This document shows, in pieces, positions 7,266-15,875 of a DNA stretch of 64,000 nucleotides. The notes beneath the pieces were generated by a model. The model was given only the letters and a program-made list of their open reading frames with translations, did no database searches and was not told the DNA's origin. How positions within the stretch are numbered: position 1 is the first letter of the stretch; each line of letters opens with the position of its first letter. Source of the stretch: Heliomicrobium gestii (GTDB taxonomy: Bacteria > Bacillota > Desulfitobacteriia > Heliobacteriales > Heliobacteriaceae). The position numbers and the translations under genes are program-made. The stretch is from NCBI RefSeq assembly GCF_009877435.1, contig NZ_WXEX01000004.1:186001-250000 (forward strand), read 5' to 3'.

Positions 7266-8360
7266 ATGAGCCTTTGCAAGCGCTGTAATCAGTTGCCTGA
7301 TCCCTTGGCCGAACAAGGGGTTTTATACATTGCTCCGCCAGTCTCTTTAACCTTCAATCACCTCTGTGAGGCGATTCGCGGAATCGGCATCGCCTTTTCC
7401 CTTTTTGCCAAAGAGATTATCGCCGTGGACATCATCCCCGGTGTGCTGGAGAAACTGGGAACCCTTTTACCGTCGGTGCTCAGTCGCGCCGAAATGATCG
7501 ATTCGCGGGCCTTGCTGCTTCCGCGAGGGCAAAATCCGACGATCCAAGAGTTGCTCCAGGTGCAACCGTTATATCGACTTGTCAGTCGAATTCAGGGAGA
7601 CTGGCTGATCGAGATTCTGAAAGAAAATCGAATCACCACCTTTTTTCAACCGATTGTTCACTGCCATGAACCGGAACGCATCTTTGCCTATGAATGCTTG
7701 CTGCGCGGCAAAGATCGCGATGGCGGGATCCTGTACCCTGGTCGCATCTTTGATGTTGCCCGTGACGCTGATCTGTTGTTTCAGTTGGATCGGATCGCCC
7801 GGATCAGGGCCATCGAAGAGGCCACGCGTCACGGCATCCCGTCGAACTTATTTATCAACTTCAATCCCTCCTCTGTGTATGACCCGACGACGTGCCTGCG
7901 CACGACGATTGAAGCCGTTCACGACGCCGGTATTCCGCCGGAACGGGTCGTTTTTGAAGTCGTCGAGAGCGAGCAGATCAACGATGTGAAACACCTGGCG
8001 AAAATCCTGGACCATTACCGCAATGCCGGGTTTCAGGTGGCCCTCGATGACCTGGGGGCCGGTTACTCATCGTTAAACGTATTGACCCATTTGCGGCCCG
8101 ATTTCGTTAAACTGGATCTGGAACTGGTGCGGGATGTGGATAAAGACGCCTATAAAGGCGAGATCACGATGAAACTGCTGGAACTGTCCCAACGGCTGCA
8201 GGTCAAAACCATCGCCGAAGGCATTGAACGCCCCGAAGAGTGGCGCTGGCTGAAAAGTCACGGCGCCGACTATGGGCAAGGCTATCTCTTTGCCAAACCG
8301 GCTTGCCCGCCGCCACTTCCGCCGTGGCCGGAGGCGCTTCACTGCTGGGACGCTTCTTGA
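7266..8360 (+). CDS. EAL-domain cyclic-di-GMP phosphodiesterase
   Basis: This 364-residue cytosolic protein hydrolyses c-di-GMP to pGpG if active. The N-terminal ~115 residues start with a CKRC pair and form an uncharacterised sensory or spacer region. The EAL domain spans about 120-355. The signature Glu is present as ECL (Glu143 region, YECLLRG). Asn is in FINFNPSS, Glu in FEVVESE, and the double Asp in LDDLGAGYSS. Lys is in VKLDLELV, Glu in IAEGIE and Gln in GQGYLF. All metal and catalytic residues are therefore kept, which predicts an active enzyme. No GGDEF domain or membrane segment is present. ATG follows AGGAGG by 10 nt, and an intrinsic terminator follows the stop. A scrap of a second, nearly identical EAL 3' end is found at 12334-12366. 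Confidence 0.9.
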   Translation: MSLCKRCNQLPDPLAEQGVLYIAPPVSLTFNHLCEAIRGIGIAFSLFAKEIIAVDIIPGVLEKLGTLLPSVLSRAEMIDSRALLLPRGQNPTIQELLQVQPLYRLVSRIQGDWLIEILKENRITTFFQPIVHCHEPERIFAYECLLRGKDRDGGILYPGRIFDVARDADLLFQLDRIARIRAIEEATRHGIPSNLFINFNPSSVYDPTTCLRTTIEAVHDAGIPPERVVFEVVESEQINDVKHLAKILDHYRNAGFQVALDDLGAGYSSLNVLTHLRPDFVKLDLELVRDVDKDAYKGEITMKLLELSQRLQVKTIAEGIERPEEWRWLKSHGADYGQGYLFAKPACPPPLPPWPEALHCWDAS

Positions 8361-8382
8361 ACTGGATCGGCTGTTACGCCCA

Positions 8383-8415
8383 AAAAACCCCGCAAACTCA
8401 AGTTGCGGGGTTTTT
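8383..8415 (+). terminator. Intrinsic terminator of the EAL gene
   Basis: AACCCCGCAA/TTGCGGGGTT stem, 7-nt loop, five T. A near-copy lies at 12393-12421. Confidence 0.85.
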
Positions 8416-8519
8416 ATGACAACGGGTCGCTAAGAAACGACCTTTTGGAAGAACCGCTTGCCTTCTTCTTATCCGGCGTATACTACCGTTGGCAGACTTG
8501 CGCGATGGAGGGTGCGACG

Positions 8520-9995
8520 ATGACAAAGGGCTCGACGAAGAAAGATATGGGATGGAACCTGGACAACAGCTACGCCCGGCTGCCCAAACTGTTTTTCTCC
8601 GCTCTTGATCCAACGCCTGTGGGCGCACCGGAGTTGGCGATTCTCAACGAGCCGCTGGCGCAAGCACTGGGCCTGAACACGCAAGCGTTGCGAGGCGACG
8701 ATGGGGTGGCCGTCCTTGCTGGCAATGCGCTTCCCGAAGGGGCGTTGCCGCTGGCGCAAGCTTATGCCGGGCATCAATTCGGCCATTTTACGATGTTAGG
8801 AGACGGCCGGGCGCTGCTGCTGGGTGAGCAGATCACGCCCCAGGGGAAGCGCTTTGATATACAGCTCAAAGGCTCCGGCAGAACGCCTTACTCGCGCCGT
8901 GGCGACGGCCGGGCGGCCCTTGGGCCGATGTTGCGCGAATACATCATCAGTGAAGCCATGGATGCCCTCGGCATCCCGACGACCCGCAGCCTGGCGGTCG
9001 TGACGACCGGCGAATCGGTCATCCGGGAAACCGTACAGCCTGGGGCCATTCTGACACGCGTGGCTGCCAGTCATTTACGCGTCGGCACCTTTCAATATGT
9101 CGCCCAATGGGGCGCCGTCGAGGAACTGCGGCTCCTCGCTGACTATACGATCAAGCGCCATTTCCCGGACGTAGACGCCGATGAGAACCGGTATCTTTCG
9201 CTGCTTCGAGCCGTGATCGAGCGCCAGGCGGCGCTGATCGCAAAATGGCAACTGGTCGGCTTTATCCACGGCGTGATGAATACGGACAACATGGCCATCA
9301 GTGGGGAAACCATTGACTATGGTCCCTGCGCCTTTATGAATGCTTTTGACCCCGCCACCGTATTCAGTTCCATTGACAGGCAGGGCCGCTATGCCTACGG
9401 CAATCAGCCGGTTATCGCCGGATGGAACCTGGCGCGATTCGCCGAAACCCTGTTACCGCTGCTCCATGACGATGAGGAGCAGGCTGTTGAAATCGCCCAG
9501 GAGGCGGTTACAGCGTTTGTCCCGTTGTATCAACGTCATTGGCTCTCCGGGATGAGGGCGAAATTGGGACTATTTAATGAAGAGACGGAAGATCCATCCC
9601 TCATCGAAGGCCTTCTCACGCTGATGCAGGCGCACCGCGCCGATTATACGAATACCTTTCGCGCCTTGTCCTTGGAAAAGCCCGACGATACGCCTCTGTT
9701 TGAAAAGCCTGACTTTACGCAGTGGCATGAGCAGTGGCAGGCGAGACAGGGCAGGCAGCCGGAAACAAAAGAAGATTCCCGTCAATTGATGAACAAGAGC
9801 AATCCCGCCGTGATCCCTCGAAATCACCGGGTCGAAGAGGCGCTGGAAGCGGCGGTGAAAAAGGGAGACCTCTGTGTGATGGAACGGCTCCTTACCGTTC
9901 TCGCCACTCCCTATGATCTACCGCCTGAACAGGTCGATTTCACCGCACCGCCTGCGCCAACTTCCGCACCATACAGGACCTTTTGCGGGACCTGA
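8520..9995 (+). CDS. selO: SelO/YdiU protein adenylyltransferase
   Basis: This 491-residue pseudokinase-fold enzyme transfers AMP from ATP to Ser/Thr/Tyr of client proteins and is linked to redox stress. I chose the ATG at 8520, with GGAGGG upstream, over earlier in-frame codons, because the protein then starts as SelO proteins do ([11 protein letters not shown]). Visible signatures are [39 protein letters not shown] (nucleotide-binding Lys and Gly-rich turn), the active-site segment [13 protein letters not shown] with metal-binding Asn and Asp, and DYGPCAFM. The extreme C-terminus ends YRTFCGT, where the Cys occupies the position of selenocysteine in some eukaryotic homologues. Length is normal and the gene is intact. 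It marks the start of a decayed neighbourhood. Confidence 0.9.
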   Translation: MTKGSTKKDMGWNLDNSYARLPKLFFSALDPTPVGAPELAILNEPLAQALGLNTQALRGDDGVAVLAGNALPEGALPLAQAYAGHQFGHFTMLGDGRALLLGEQITPQGKRFDIQLKGSGRTPYSRRGDGRAALGPMLREYIISEAMDALGIPTTRSLAVVTTGESVIRETVQPGAILTRVAASHLRVGTFQYVAQWGAVEELRLLADYTIKRHFPDVDADENRYLSLLRAVIERQAALIAKWQLVGFIHGVMNTDNMAISGETIDYGPCAFMNAFDPATVFSSIDRQGRYAYGNQPVIAGWNLARFAETLLPLLHDDEEQAVEIAQEAVTAFVPLYQRHWLSGMRAKLGLFNEETEDPSLIEGLLTLMQAHRADYTNTFRALSLEKPDDTPLFEKPDFTQWHEQWQARQGRQPETKEDSRQLMNKSNPAVIPRNHRVEEALEAAVKKGDLCVMERLLTVLATPYDLPPEQVDFTAPPAPTSAPYRTFCGT

Positions 9996-10079
9996 TGGGT
10001 ATCGACGGCTCCCCAAAAAATACACTATGGTGTATCGTAAACCGGCTATTTCCATTAAAACGAAAAAGGTGACAAGATC

Positions 10080-10313
10080 GTGGGCAGCGAAGGCGATGAA
10101 TACTTATCCCTTTATCCCAAACTACGAAAGTGGGTCAATAAATGTGTGATGTGTCACTCAAAAGGGTATAACCCTGATATGCCAGAAGATATTTATCCCC
10201 GACCATCATTTGCAGCAAAGAATCTACGTTTCTTTTTTAGAGCAATGGAAGTTAACGAAGACGGCCTGTGCGAAGTTTGCAGTAAAGCATTAAAGAAAAA
10301 AGAAACAGATTGA
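10080..10313 (+). CDS. Small protein with two Cys-x2-Cys pairs (zinc-ribbon-like)
   Basis: This 77-residue protein opens at GTG with AAAGGTG upstream. It has CVMC near residue 22 and CEVC near residue 64, separated by a basic, aromatic segment, consistent with one treble-clef or zinc-ribbon fold. The PxxYPRPSFAAKNLRFFFRAM stretch looks like a conserved core. I do not know a named family. The stop overlaps the open frame of the next, broken gene. Function is unknown; binding nucleic acid or protein is only a guess from the fold. Confidence 0.55.
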   Translation: MGSEGDEYLSLYPKLRKWVNKCVMCHSKGYNPDMPEDIYPRPSFAAKNLRFFFRAMEVNEDGLCEVCSKALKKKETD

Positions 10314-11036
10314 TTTGCACCATTAACGTGACACTCACGGTTGTCGAGTGGATGGGACGCCTGGGAAGCCATGTTTTGGCCAAGTACGGACGCAAACCCT
10401 GGGTTCCTCGCGGCTGGCCTGCTTATCTTCTGTCTGCATTCAAATATCTGTTCCTTCTCTTTTTCCTCTATATCACCTGGTTCGCTCTGACGATCCCCCA
10501 GGTCATATCCTTTTTGCAGAGCCCCTATAACCGGGTATCTGACATCAAAATGCTCCTCTTTTTCCTGGAGCCGAGTCAGACAACGATGGTGGTGCTTGCC
10601 CTGCTCACGGCGCTTTCCCTGGCGATCCCGAACTTCTGGTGCCGCTTTGCCTGCCCCTATGGCGCGATGCTCGGGATCATCGGGAAGTTGAGCCCCACAT
10701 GGCTCCATCGTGACCAAGCCTGTTGTACGCAATGCGGCGCTTGCCGGCGGGCCTGCATGAATGGCCTCGATCCCAGCCAAGTGAAAAAGGTCACACAAGA
10801 AGGGTGCTCCTTATGTTTGGCTTGTCAGGCCGCATGCGCTCCTCAAGCGCTCGGGCTGGAGACGGCGCTGAAAAAACCATTGCCCAATCTCTTCTGCCCT
10901 CGTTCTCGCTGGCGGATTGCTCCTGATCCTGTTCGGCGGCATCCTTTTGTCTCAATGGCTCGGTTGCTGGGAAGGAACGTTGACAGCTGAACATTTTCGT
11001 CATTGGCTCCCCTACATCCGTCAACTGGATCATTAA
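10314..11036 (+). pseudogene. Broken membrane-anchored 2x[4Fe-4S] protein (YccM/NapH-like)
   Basis: The readable frame starts in the middle of the family at the VVEWMGRLGSHV segment. The N-terminal transmembrane helices and first CPxG-type cysteine motif expected upstream are absent. What remains has two membrane segments, CRFACPYGAMLG, and two ferredoxin clusters (CTQCGACRRAC and CSLCLACQAAC). Near 10896 the frame is lost: the last ~45 residues of the family (ALVLAGGLLLILFGG through [10 protein letters not shown] and a stop at 11036) are encoded in the next frame, implying a one-base insertion. It is therefore 5'-truncated and frameshifted, and almost certainly non-functional. Intact members pass electrons through the cytoplasmic membrane. 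Confidence 0.75.
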
Positions 11037-11154
11037 AAGCCGGATCAAGGATAGGTGGTTGCGCCTTGCCTTGGACTGCAACCGCCATTTTTATCATCGA
11101 GACCGTTACGGCGTATACTACCACTATCCATTCTTCGTCAACGGAGGTTCCCTG

Positions 11155-11351
11155 CATGCCACAACAACGACGGCACAGCTTCAAACGAACCGCCTCACGA
11201 AAAGTCCTCCTTATCTCCTCCAACACGCCTATAACCCGGTCGATTGGCATCCCTGGGGCGATGAGGCTTTTAAGAAAGCCAAGCAGGAAGACAAGCCAGT
11301 CTTTCTTTCCATCGGCGACTCGTCCTGCCACTGGCGCCATGCTGTAAAATC
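11155..11351 (+). pseudogene. Fragment of a DUF255 (YyaL-like) gene N-terminus
   Basis: About 55 residues match the start of DUF255 proteins: [40 protein letters not shown] and CHWRH. The pattern then breaks off, with the second active-site Cys of CHWCHVM replaced by Arg. It is a degenerate paralogue of the gene at 12701-14823. Importantly, it has no insertion at the point where that gene is interrupted (TCG directly followed by TCCTGCCAC). Confidence 0.8.
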
Positions 11352-11617
11352 AGCCTCAAAATATATCCTGTTACCACCCGCCCAGATTGGCGAAAAACAG
11401 TTTACCGACAATAGCGGCAATTCACAGGACCGAAAAAATCAGTAAAACAGCGAAGGAAGCAGAAAAGCCGGTTAAAAAAGGGGTACGCTTCTTCGCGCTT
11501 GAGCCCGTCCTTCCAGGCGTGGTCGATCAAATCGCCAAGGTTGAGATAGTCGATTTTACTAGGTTCATATGGTAATTTTTTCATGTTTCAGCTATACTGT
11601 TTTTGAGGTGACGAACA
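11352..11617. other. Non-coding or decayed stretch before mntA
   Basis: It contains a 60-codon minus-strand frame (11402-11584) starting MKKLPYEPSKIDYLNLG. I cannot assign it; it may be a remnant of a mobile-element gene. The promoter of mntA must lie at its right end. Confidence 0.35.
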
Positions 11618-11920
11618 GTGAACCTGCAAGCGATACAAAAAAGGGCGGAACCTATCTTTCAACGTTACGGTGTGGTCCAAGCCTTTGTATTCGGTTCTTT
11701 CGCCCGAGGCGACCAATCTGAGGACAGCGATATCGACTTTCTAATCGAATACGCTTCTGACGCAAAAAAATCCATGTTCGACTTCTGCAACCTGATTGGG
11801 GAACTACAAAATGCTCTGGGACGCAATGTCGATGTGGTTACGATAAAAGGTCTCTCCCCCTTCCTTCGTGAAGTTGTTGAGAAAGAGAAGAGAGTTATCT
11901 ATGATGTCAAATCAGCGTGA
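11618..11920 (+). CDS. mntA: MntA-type minimal nucleotidyltransferase (antitoxin)
   Basis: This 100-residue protein starts at GTG with GAGGTG ten bases upstream. It carries the MNT signature FGSFARGDQSEDSDIDFLIEY: a GSxxRG loop plus a DxD metal pair. Family knowledge: MntA modifies its cognate HEPN toxin HepT by transferring AMP to a tyrosine near the HEPN active site, thereby neutralising it. The hepT frame begins 17-20 nt before the mntA stop (translational coupling), as usual for type VII toxin-antitoxin pairs. The protein is intact and cytosolic. Its partner, however, is frameshifted (next entry), so it may be an orphan antitoxin now. Confidence 0.85.
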   Translation: MNLQAIQKRAEPIFQRYGVVQAFVFGSFARGDQSEDSDIDFLIEYASDAKKSMFDFCNLIGELQNALGRNVDVVTIKGLSPFLREVVEKEKRVIYDVKSA

Positions 11921-12238
11921 TCGCCTTTATCTCCTGCATATTTTAGATTCAATTGAGAAAATCGAATCGTACTTCCAAGGTGTTTCCAAAGAAGACTTTT
12001 CCAATCGACCCAATTGCAAGACGCCGTAATCCGCCGGTTAGAGATTATCGGAGAAGCATCGAATAAACTGTCTCGCGAATTCCAGCGAACGCATGCAGAC
12101 ATTCCCTGGTCTATGATCATATCGATGCGGAACATACTCATCCACGAGTACTTTGGCGTAGATCTAGATGTCATTTGGGACACTCATGTCTATAATCTTC
12201 CAGAATTAAAAGATAAAATCGTTCGCTTGATGGAATAG
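11901..12238 (+). pseudogene. hepT: HepT-type HEPN toxin gene with a frameshift
   Basis: The first 41 codons from ATG 11904 (SNQRDRLYLLHILDSIEKIE, then DFSNRP) run to a TAA at 12027. The rest of the family continues in another frame from about 12011. That part has LQDAVIRRLEIIGEAS, then the catalytic RNxxxH/Y motif in SMRNILIHEYFG, and ends at 12238. A single missing base near 12008-12013 would join the two into a normal ~110-residue HEPN RNase. The lesion would abolish toxicity unless the ribosome shifts frame; the site (CGACCCAAT) is not a classical slippery heptamer. An inactivating mutation is more likely than regulation. Confidence 0.8.
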
Positions 12239-12333
12239 TCGAAGGTATATCTTTCTTAGTCCCACAGGTTCAAAGAGAAGCTTAAATAGGGTATTATGGT
12301 CCTCCGTCGAAGCTACTTACCGGATTCCAAGAC

Positions 12334-12366
12334 TATCTTTTCGCCAAACCGGCTTGCCCGCCGCCT
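12334..12366 (+). pseudogene. Remnant of a second EAL-gene 3' end
   Basis: This encodes YLFAKPACPPP, differing at only about three bases from the end of the EAL gene at 8281-8314. It is followed, as there, by a CCCCGCAA/TTGCGGGG terminator. It is a scar of duplication or of a deleted paralogue. Confidence 0.7.
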
Positions 12367-12392
12367 TATCTATCATAAGCTATCGTACGCTC

Positions 12393-12421
12393 AAAACCCC
12401 GCAATATCCATTGCGGGGTTT
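12393..12421 (+). terminator. Intrinsic terminator (copy of the EAL terminator)
   Basis: AACCCCGCAAT/ATTGCGGGGTT stem; a near-copy of the hairpin at 8383-8415. Works on either strand. Confidence 0.75.
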
Positions 12422-12700
12422 ACTTCTTCTGTGTTGATTCAATGCTCATCGAGCTTTTCTCACTGGGAACCCCATTGCTTAAATCCTCCCACAACTAAAT
12501 ATTTACAAAAATCGGCCTATTTTCATTTAGACACTACTTTTTATAACTCATTTGACCATCTTTTTCAATAAACTAATGGTTTATTTCCAAAAATTATCTC
12601 AATTTATTTTTTTGCCTTTAATTATTATACATTCTACTCGAAGAATAAAGATACAGATGTAAAGCCATACTATTACCCAATAAAGAAGGGGTTGATTTAA

Positions 12701-14823
12701 TTGACTGTACCTCCAAAAAAGGATTATAAAGCCAATCGCTTAATCGGGGAAAAAAGCCCCTACCTTCTCCAACACGCATATAATCCTGTCCAGTGGTATT
12801 CATGGTGTCATGAGGCATTCGACGTAGCCAAACGAGAAGATAAGCCCGTCTTCTTGAGTGTCGGCTATTCGTAGCCCTGCGGGGCTATAAAAATATTTAG
12901 AGGTTAATTTTACCGACCTGCCATTGGTGCCACGTTATGGAACGGGAATCCTTCGAGGATGAAGAGGTCGCCGCCTACCTGAACGCCCACTTCGTCTCCG
13001 TCAAGGTCGACCGGGAAGAGCGGCCCGATGTGGATCACATCTACATGACTGTCTGCCAGTCCATCACCGGTCAAGGCGGCTGGCCACTCACAGTGGTCAT
13101 GACGCCCGACAAGAAGCCCTTCTTCGCCGGCACCTACTTCCCGAAGCGCAGCCGGCAGGGCATGCCCGGCCTGCTCGACATCCTCGAGGCCATCGTCGAA
13201 CAGTGGACAAAGGAACGGGGCAAACTGACGGCGGCCAGCGACCGGGTGACCCAGCACCTGCAACGGGAGGTTCAGGCCAACAACGCCGGCAACCTCAGCG
13301 ACGAAACGATCCACCAGGGCTACGAGTGGCTGAAGCAGCGCTTCGACGATGTCCACGGCGGTTTCGGCCATGCGCCCAAGTTCCCGACGCCTCACAACCT
13401 GCTCTTCTTGCTCCGCTGCGGCAAGCTGGCCGGCGCTCAGGAGGCCCTGCCCATGGTGGAAACGACGCTGCGGCAGATGCACGCCGGCGGCATCTACGAC
13501 CACCTGGGATACGGCTTTTCCCGCTATTCGACGGACGAGAAGTGGCTCGTCCCCCACTTCGAAAAGATGCTCTATGACAATGCCCTCCTGGCTATGGCCT
13601 ACCTGGAGACCTATCAGGTTACAGAAAACGACGAGTTCGCCGGCGTGGCCCGTGAGATCTTCGCCTATGTGTTGCGGGACATGCACGCCCCCGAAGGCGG
13701 CTTCTACTCGGCCGAGGACGCCGACTCGGAAGGCGTGGAGGGCAAGTTCTACCTCTGGACGCCCCAGGAGATCGAAGAACTCCTGGGGCAGGAGACGGGC
13801 AGGCTCTTTTGCCAGTGGTATGATGTCAGCGAAAAGGGCAACTTTGAAGGCCAGAGCATCTTGAACCGCATCGACGCCGACAAGCGCCCCTTTACGTCGC
13901 CCATGGGCATGGACACGTGGCGCCAGATCCTGACCGACGCGGAGCAGAAGCTCTTCGTCGCCCGGGAGAAACGGGTTCGTCCATTTAAAGATGAGAAGAT
14001 CCTCACCGCCTGGAACGGTCTGATGATCGCCGCCCTGGCCATGGGCTTTCGCATTCTCCAGGATCGTTCGTACCTCGACGCCGCAATGGACGCCGCTAAC
14101 TTCCTCTGGGAAAAACTGCGCGACGACAAGGGGCGACTGCTCGCTCGCTACCGCGACGGCGAAGCCGCCTACAAGGGCTATATCGATGATTACGCCTTCA
14201 CGGTCTGGGCGCTCATCGAACTGTACCAGGCGGACACGAATCCGCTCTGGTTGAAGCGGGCGCTGGAACTCCAGAAGGATCAGAACCGGCTCTTCTGGGA
14301 TCCCGACCAGGGGAGCTACTTCTTCTATGGCAGCGACAGCGAGGAACTGCTCGCGCGACCCAAGGAGATCTATGACGGCGCCACCCCGTCAGGCAACTCC
14401 GTGTCGGCCCTCAACCTGCTCCGGTTGGCCCGCATCACCGGCCGCGAAGAATATGCCCAACAGGCGGAGACGCTTCTGGAGAGCTTTTCCGGCGCCATCA
14501 ACGGCCAGCCGGCCGGATACACCTTCGCCCTGATGGCGCTCCTTTTCGCCCGCACCCCCGGCAAAGAGGTGGTCGTCGTCGCCGACCAGCAGCGGGAACC
14601 CTTCCGTCACGAACTGAAACGGCTTCACACCCTCTTCGCCCCCGAGACGGTCTTCCTGTACCGGCTCGCCGGGCAGGAGTATGAGGAACTCCCCACGTTG
14701 GCCCCCTTTGTGGAAGCCATGACGCCACAGGGCGATAGCGCCACCTATTATGTCTGCGAAAACTTCGCCTGCCGGCCGCCGACAGTGAATCAGGCGGAGG
14801 TGCGGGAGATTCTGGCCCACTGA
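12701..14823 (+). CDS. DUF255 / YyaL-like thioredoxin-domain protein, interrupted by a 44-nt insert
   Basis: Start TTG 12701 (AAGGGG upstream) gives 57 family-typical residues ([28 protein letters not shown]). TAG then stops the frame at 12872. After exactly 44 nt the family resumes at ACC 12916 ([17 protein letters not shown]) and continues without defect for 635 residues to 14823. It covers the thioredoxin-like domain with its Cys-x2-Cys pair and the (alpha/alpha)6-barrel domain ([15 protein letters not shown] at the end). Removing the insert gives 693 residues, the usual family length. The downstream part could also start at ATG 12937, but that loses the CHWC motif. DUF255 proteins (SPATA20 in animals) are of unknown activity. 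Either the insert inactivates the gene or it is skipped in translation or RNA. Confidence 0.75.
12872..12915 (+). other. 44-nt insert in the DUF255 gene with in-frame stop and hairpin
   Basis: Between codon TCG and codon ACC lies a 44-nt AT-rich block. It begins with TAG, and its first 16 nt fold into a hairpin (TAGCCC-TGCG-GGGCTA). It ends in CG, repeating the CG of the preceding TCG. The decayed paralogue at 11155-11351 lacks it. It could be an excision scar, a miniature insertion, or a translational bypass element. Confidence 0.7.
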
Positions 14824-14920
14824 TGCGGGCAATGGCAGTGGCAGCGGCAACAGCAGCGACGCCGACACTGACACTGACATCGACTCCGACATCGACATCG
14901 ACGCCGGACCCCTCTGGATG
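14824..14920. repeat. Low-complexity GCAGTG / GACATCGAC tract
   Basis: Degenerate hexanucleotide-like repeats (GGCAGTGGCAGCGGCAAC, then runs of GACACTGAC and GACATCGAC) lie directly after the DUF255 stop codon. No gene is supported here. Confidence 0.6.
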
Positions 14921-14987
14921 AGCCAGATGTGTCAGATGAACAGGATGATAGGAACGGTGTTACATCGGTTCTCCTCGCAAACGGTAC

Positions 14988-15028
14988 GACGGGATGAGCG
15001 CCACGGAGCGCTTCATCCCGTCTTTTTT
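14988..15028 (+). terminator. Intrinsic terminator of the DUF255 gene
   Basis: GACGGGATGA with an inner GCGC pair and CATCCCGTC, followed by six T. Confidence 0.85.
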
Positions 15029-15157
15029 GCTCCTGTGCCTTCACTCGTCAAGGCAATGTGCACGGTCTCGCACGTGGGCCATGAAAGGCAACAGGGTGCT
15101 TGCGCCCCTGCCTTTCTGATTTGTTATAAAAAGTCTATACAAAATCTTGACAAAATC

Positions 15158-15189
15158 TTGACCAAATAAGGCCGCCGCTGTTTTATGAT
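15158..15189 (+). promoter_or_regulatory. Probable promoter of the 145-residue membrane protein
   Basis: A tandem AAAATCTTGAC repeat supplies two TTGAC(A/C) -35 candidates. TTTTAT or TATGAT downstream are -10 candidates at 17-20 nt from the second. The gene starts 40 nt further on. Confidence 0.4.
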
Positions 15190-15230
15190 AATGATGTGCT
15201 TTACACGATTTTCCAAAGGAGGTTTGCCCC

Positions 15231-15668
15231 ATGTCTTTTCCTTGGATCAAGCGGGCCATGGCCGCTTCGTTTCTCCTGGCCGTGACCCCTGCCGCCGCTT
15301 GGGCCGATCAAGTCGCCAAAGACCCCGTCGCCCGACAGGTCGACCTGACCGGTAAGATTCTCGTTCCCCTCATCGCCGTCGTCTTGCTGGCGGCCTTCGC
15401 CGCACGCTTTATGAAACAAAAAGGTCTCTTTACACTGCACCGCGGCTTGGGTTTGCTCATCGGCGCCGGCGCTCTCGGCCACGCCCTCTACGCGATGGTT
15501 CAGATGGGCTGGGAAAAGCCCCTGATCAACGCCACCGGCATGCTGGCAGCGATCGGCATCGGCCTGCTGCTCTTCACGGGCACGCGCAACCCCTCTTCCG
15601 GCGTCCATCGCATGGCGACAGCGCTGTTGATCGCGGGGTTTGTGGCCCACAAGGTGATGATCGCCTAA
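15231..15668 (+). CDS. Small polytopic membrane protein with signal peptide, function unknown
   Basis: This 145-residue protein follows AAAGGAGGTTTG. Residues 1-26 form a signal peptide ending AAAWA-DQ. Four hydrophobic helices follow (about 43-60, 72-92, 100-116, 125-144). One histidine in FTLHRGLG, one in LGHALYA, one in GVHRMAT and one in FVAHKVMI sit near helix ends. This could coordinate haem in a small cytochrome-b-like or ferric-reductase-like bundle, but no family signature is certain. It stands alone between terminators. Confidence 0.65.
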   Translation: MSFPWIKRAMAASFLLAVTPAAAWADQVAKDPVARQVDLTGKILVPLIAVVLLAAFAARFMKQKGLFTLHRGLGLLIGAGALGHALYAMVQMGWEKPLINATGMLAAIGIGLLLFTGTRNPSSGVHRMATALLIAGFVAHKVMIA

Positions 15669-15790
15669 ACTACGGCCTTCCCTGCGCACCTGGGTTCATT
15701 CGGTTCCAAACTGATTCCGATTCAGGGTCGATTCAGGGTCATTCCCTGGGTCAACCAGGTCATTACCACAGTCAAAAGGGATGCCCTCAA

Positions 15791-15825
15791 AGGAGCCTCA
15801 TCAGCAGGCTTCTTTTCTTTTTCCG
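15791..15825 (+). terminator. Terminator-like hairpin upstream of the DUF2867 gene
   Basis: GGAGCCT/AGGCTTC stem with a 7-nt loop and T-rich tail. It closes the membrane-protein transcript ~125 nt after its stop. Confidence 0.6.
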
Positions 15826-15875
15826 CCGAATCCTCCTTTCAAGCTGAAAGATTCGCCGAAAGGAGACAAGCATCC

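Larger units (their letters stand above)
12239..12700. other. Intergenic region with EAL remnant and AT-rich leader
   Basis: Apart from the EAL scrap (12334-12366) and its terminator copy (12393-12421), the stretch is AT-rich with no credible gene. The right-hand part must hold the promoter of the DUF255 gene. Confidence 0.5.

Noticed and set aside
11402-11584. Minus-strand 60-codon ORF (MKKLPYEPSKIDYLNLG) as a transposase or restriction gene
   Set aside because: Too short and without recognised motifs; lies in a decayed stretch. Kept only as a possible remnant.
14389-15044. Minus-strand Ser/Arg-rich frames after the DUF255 gene
   Set aside because: Their unusual composition comes from the GACATCGAC/GGCAGC repeat tract and they overlap the DUF255 gene antisense.
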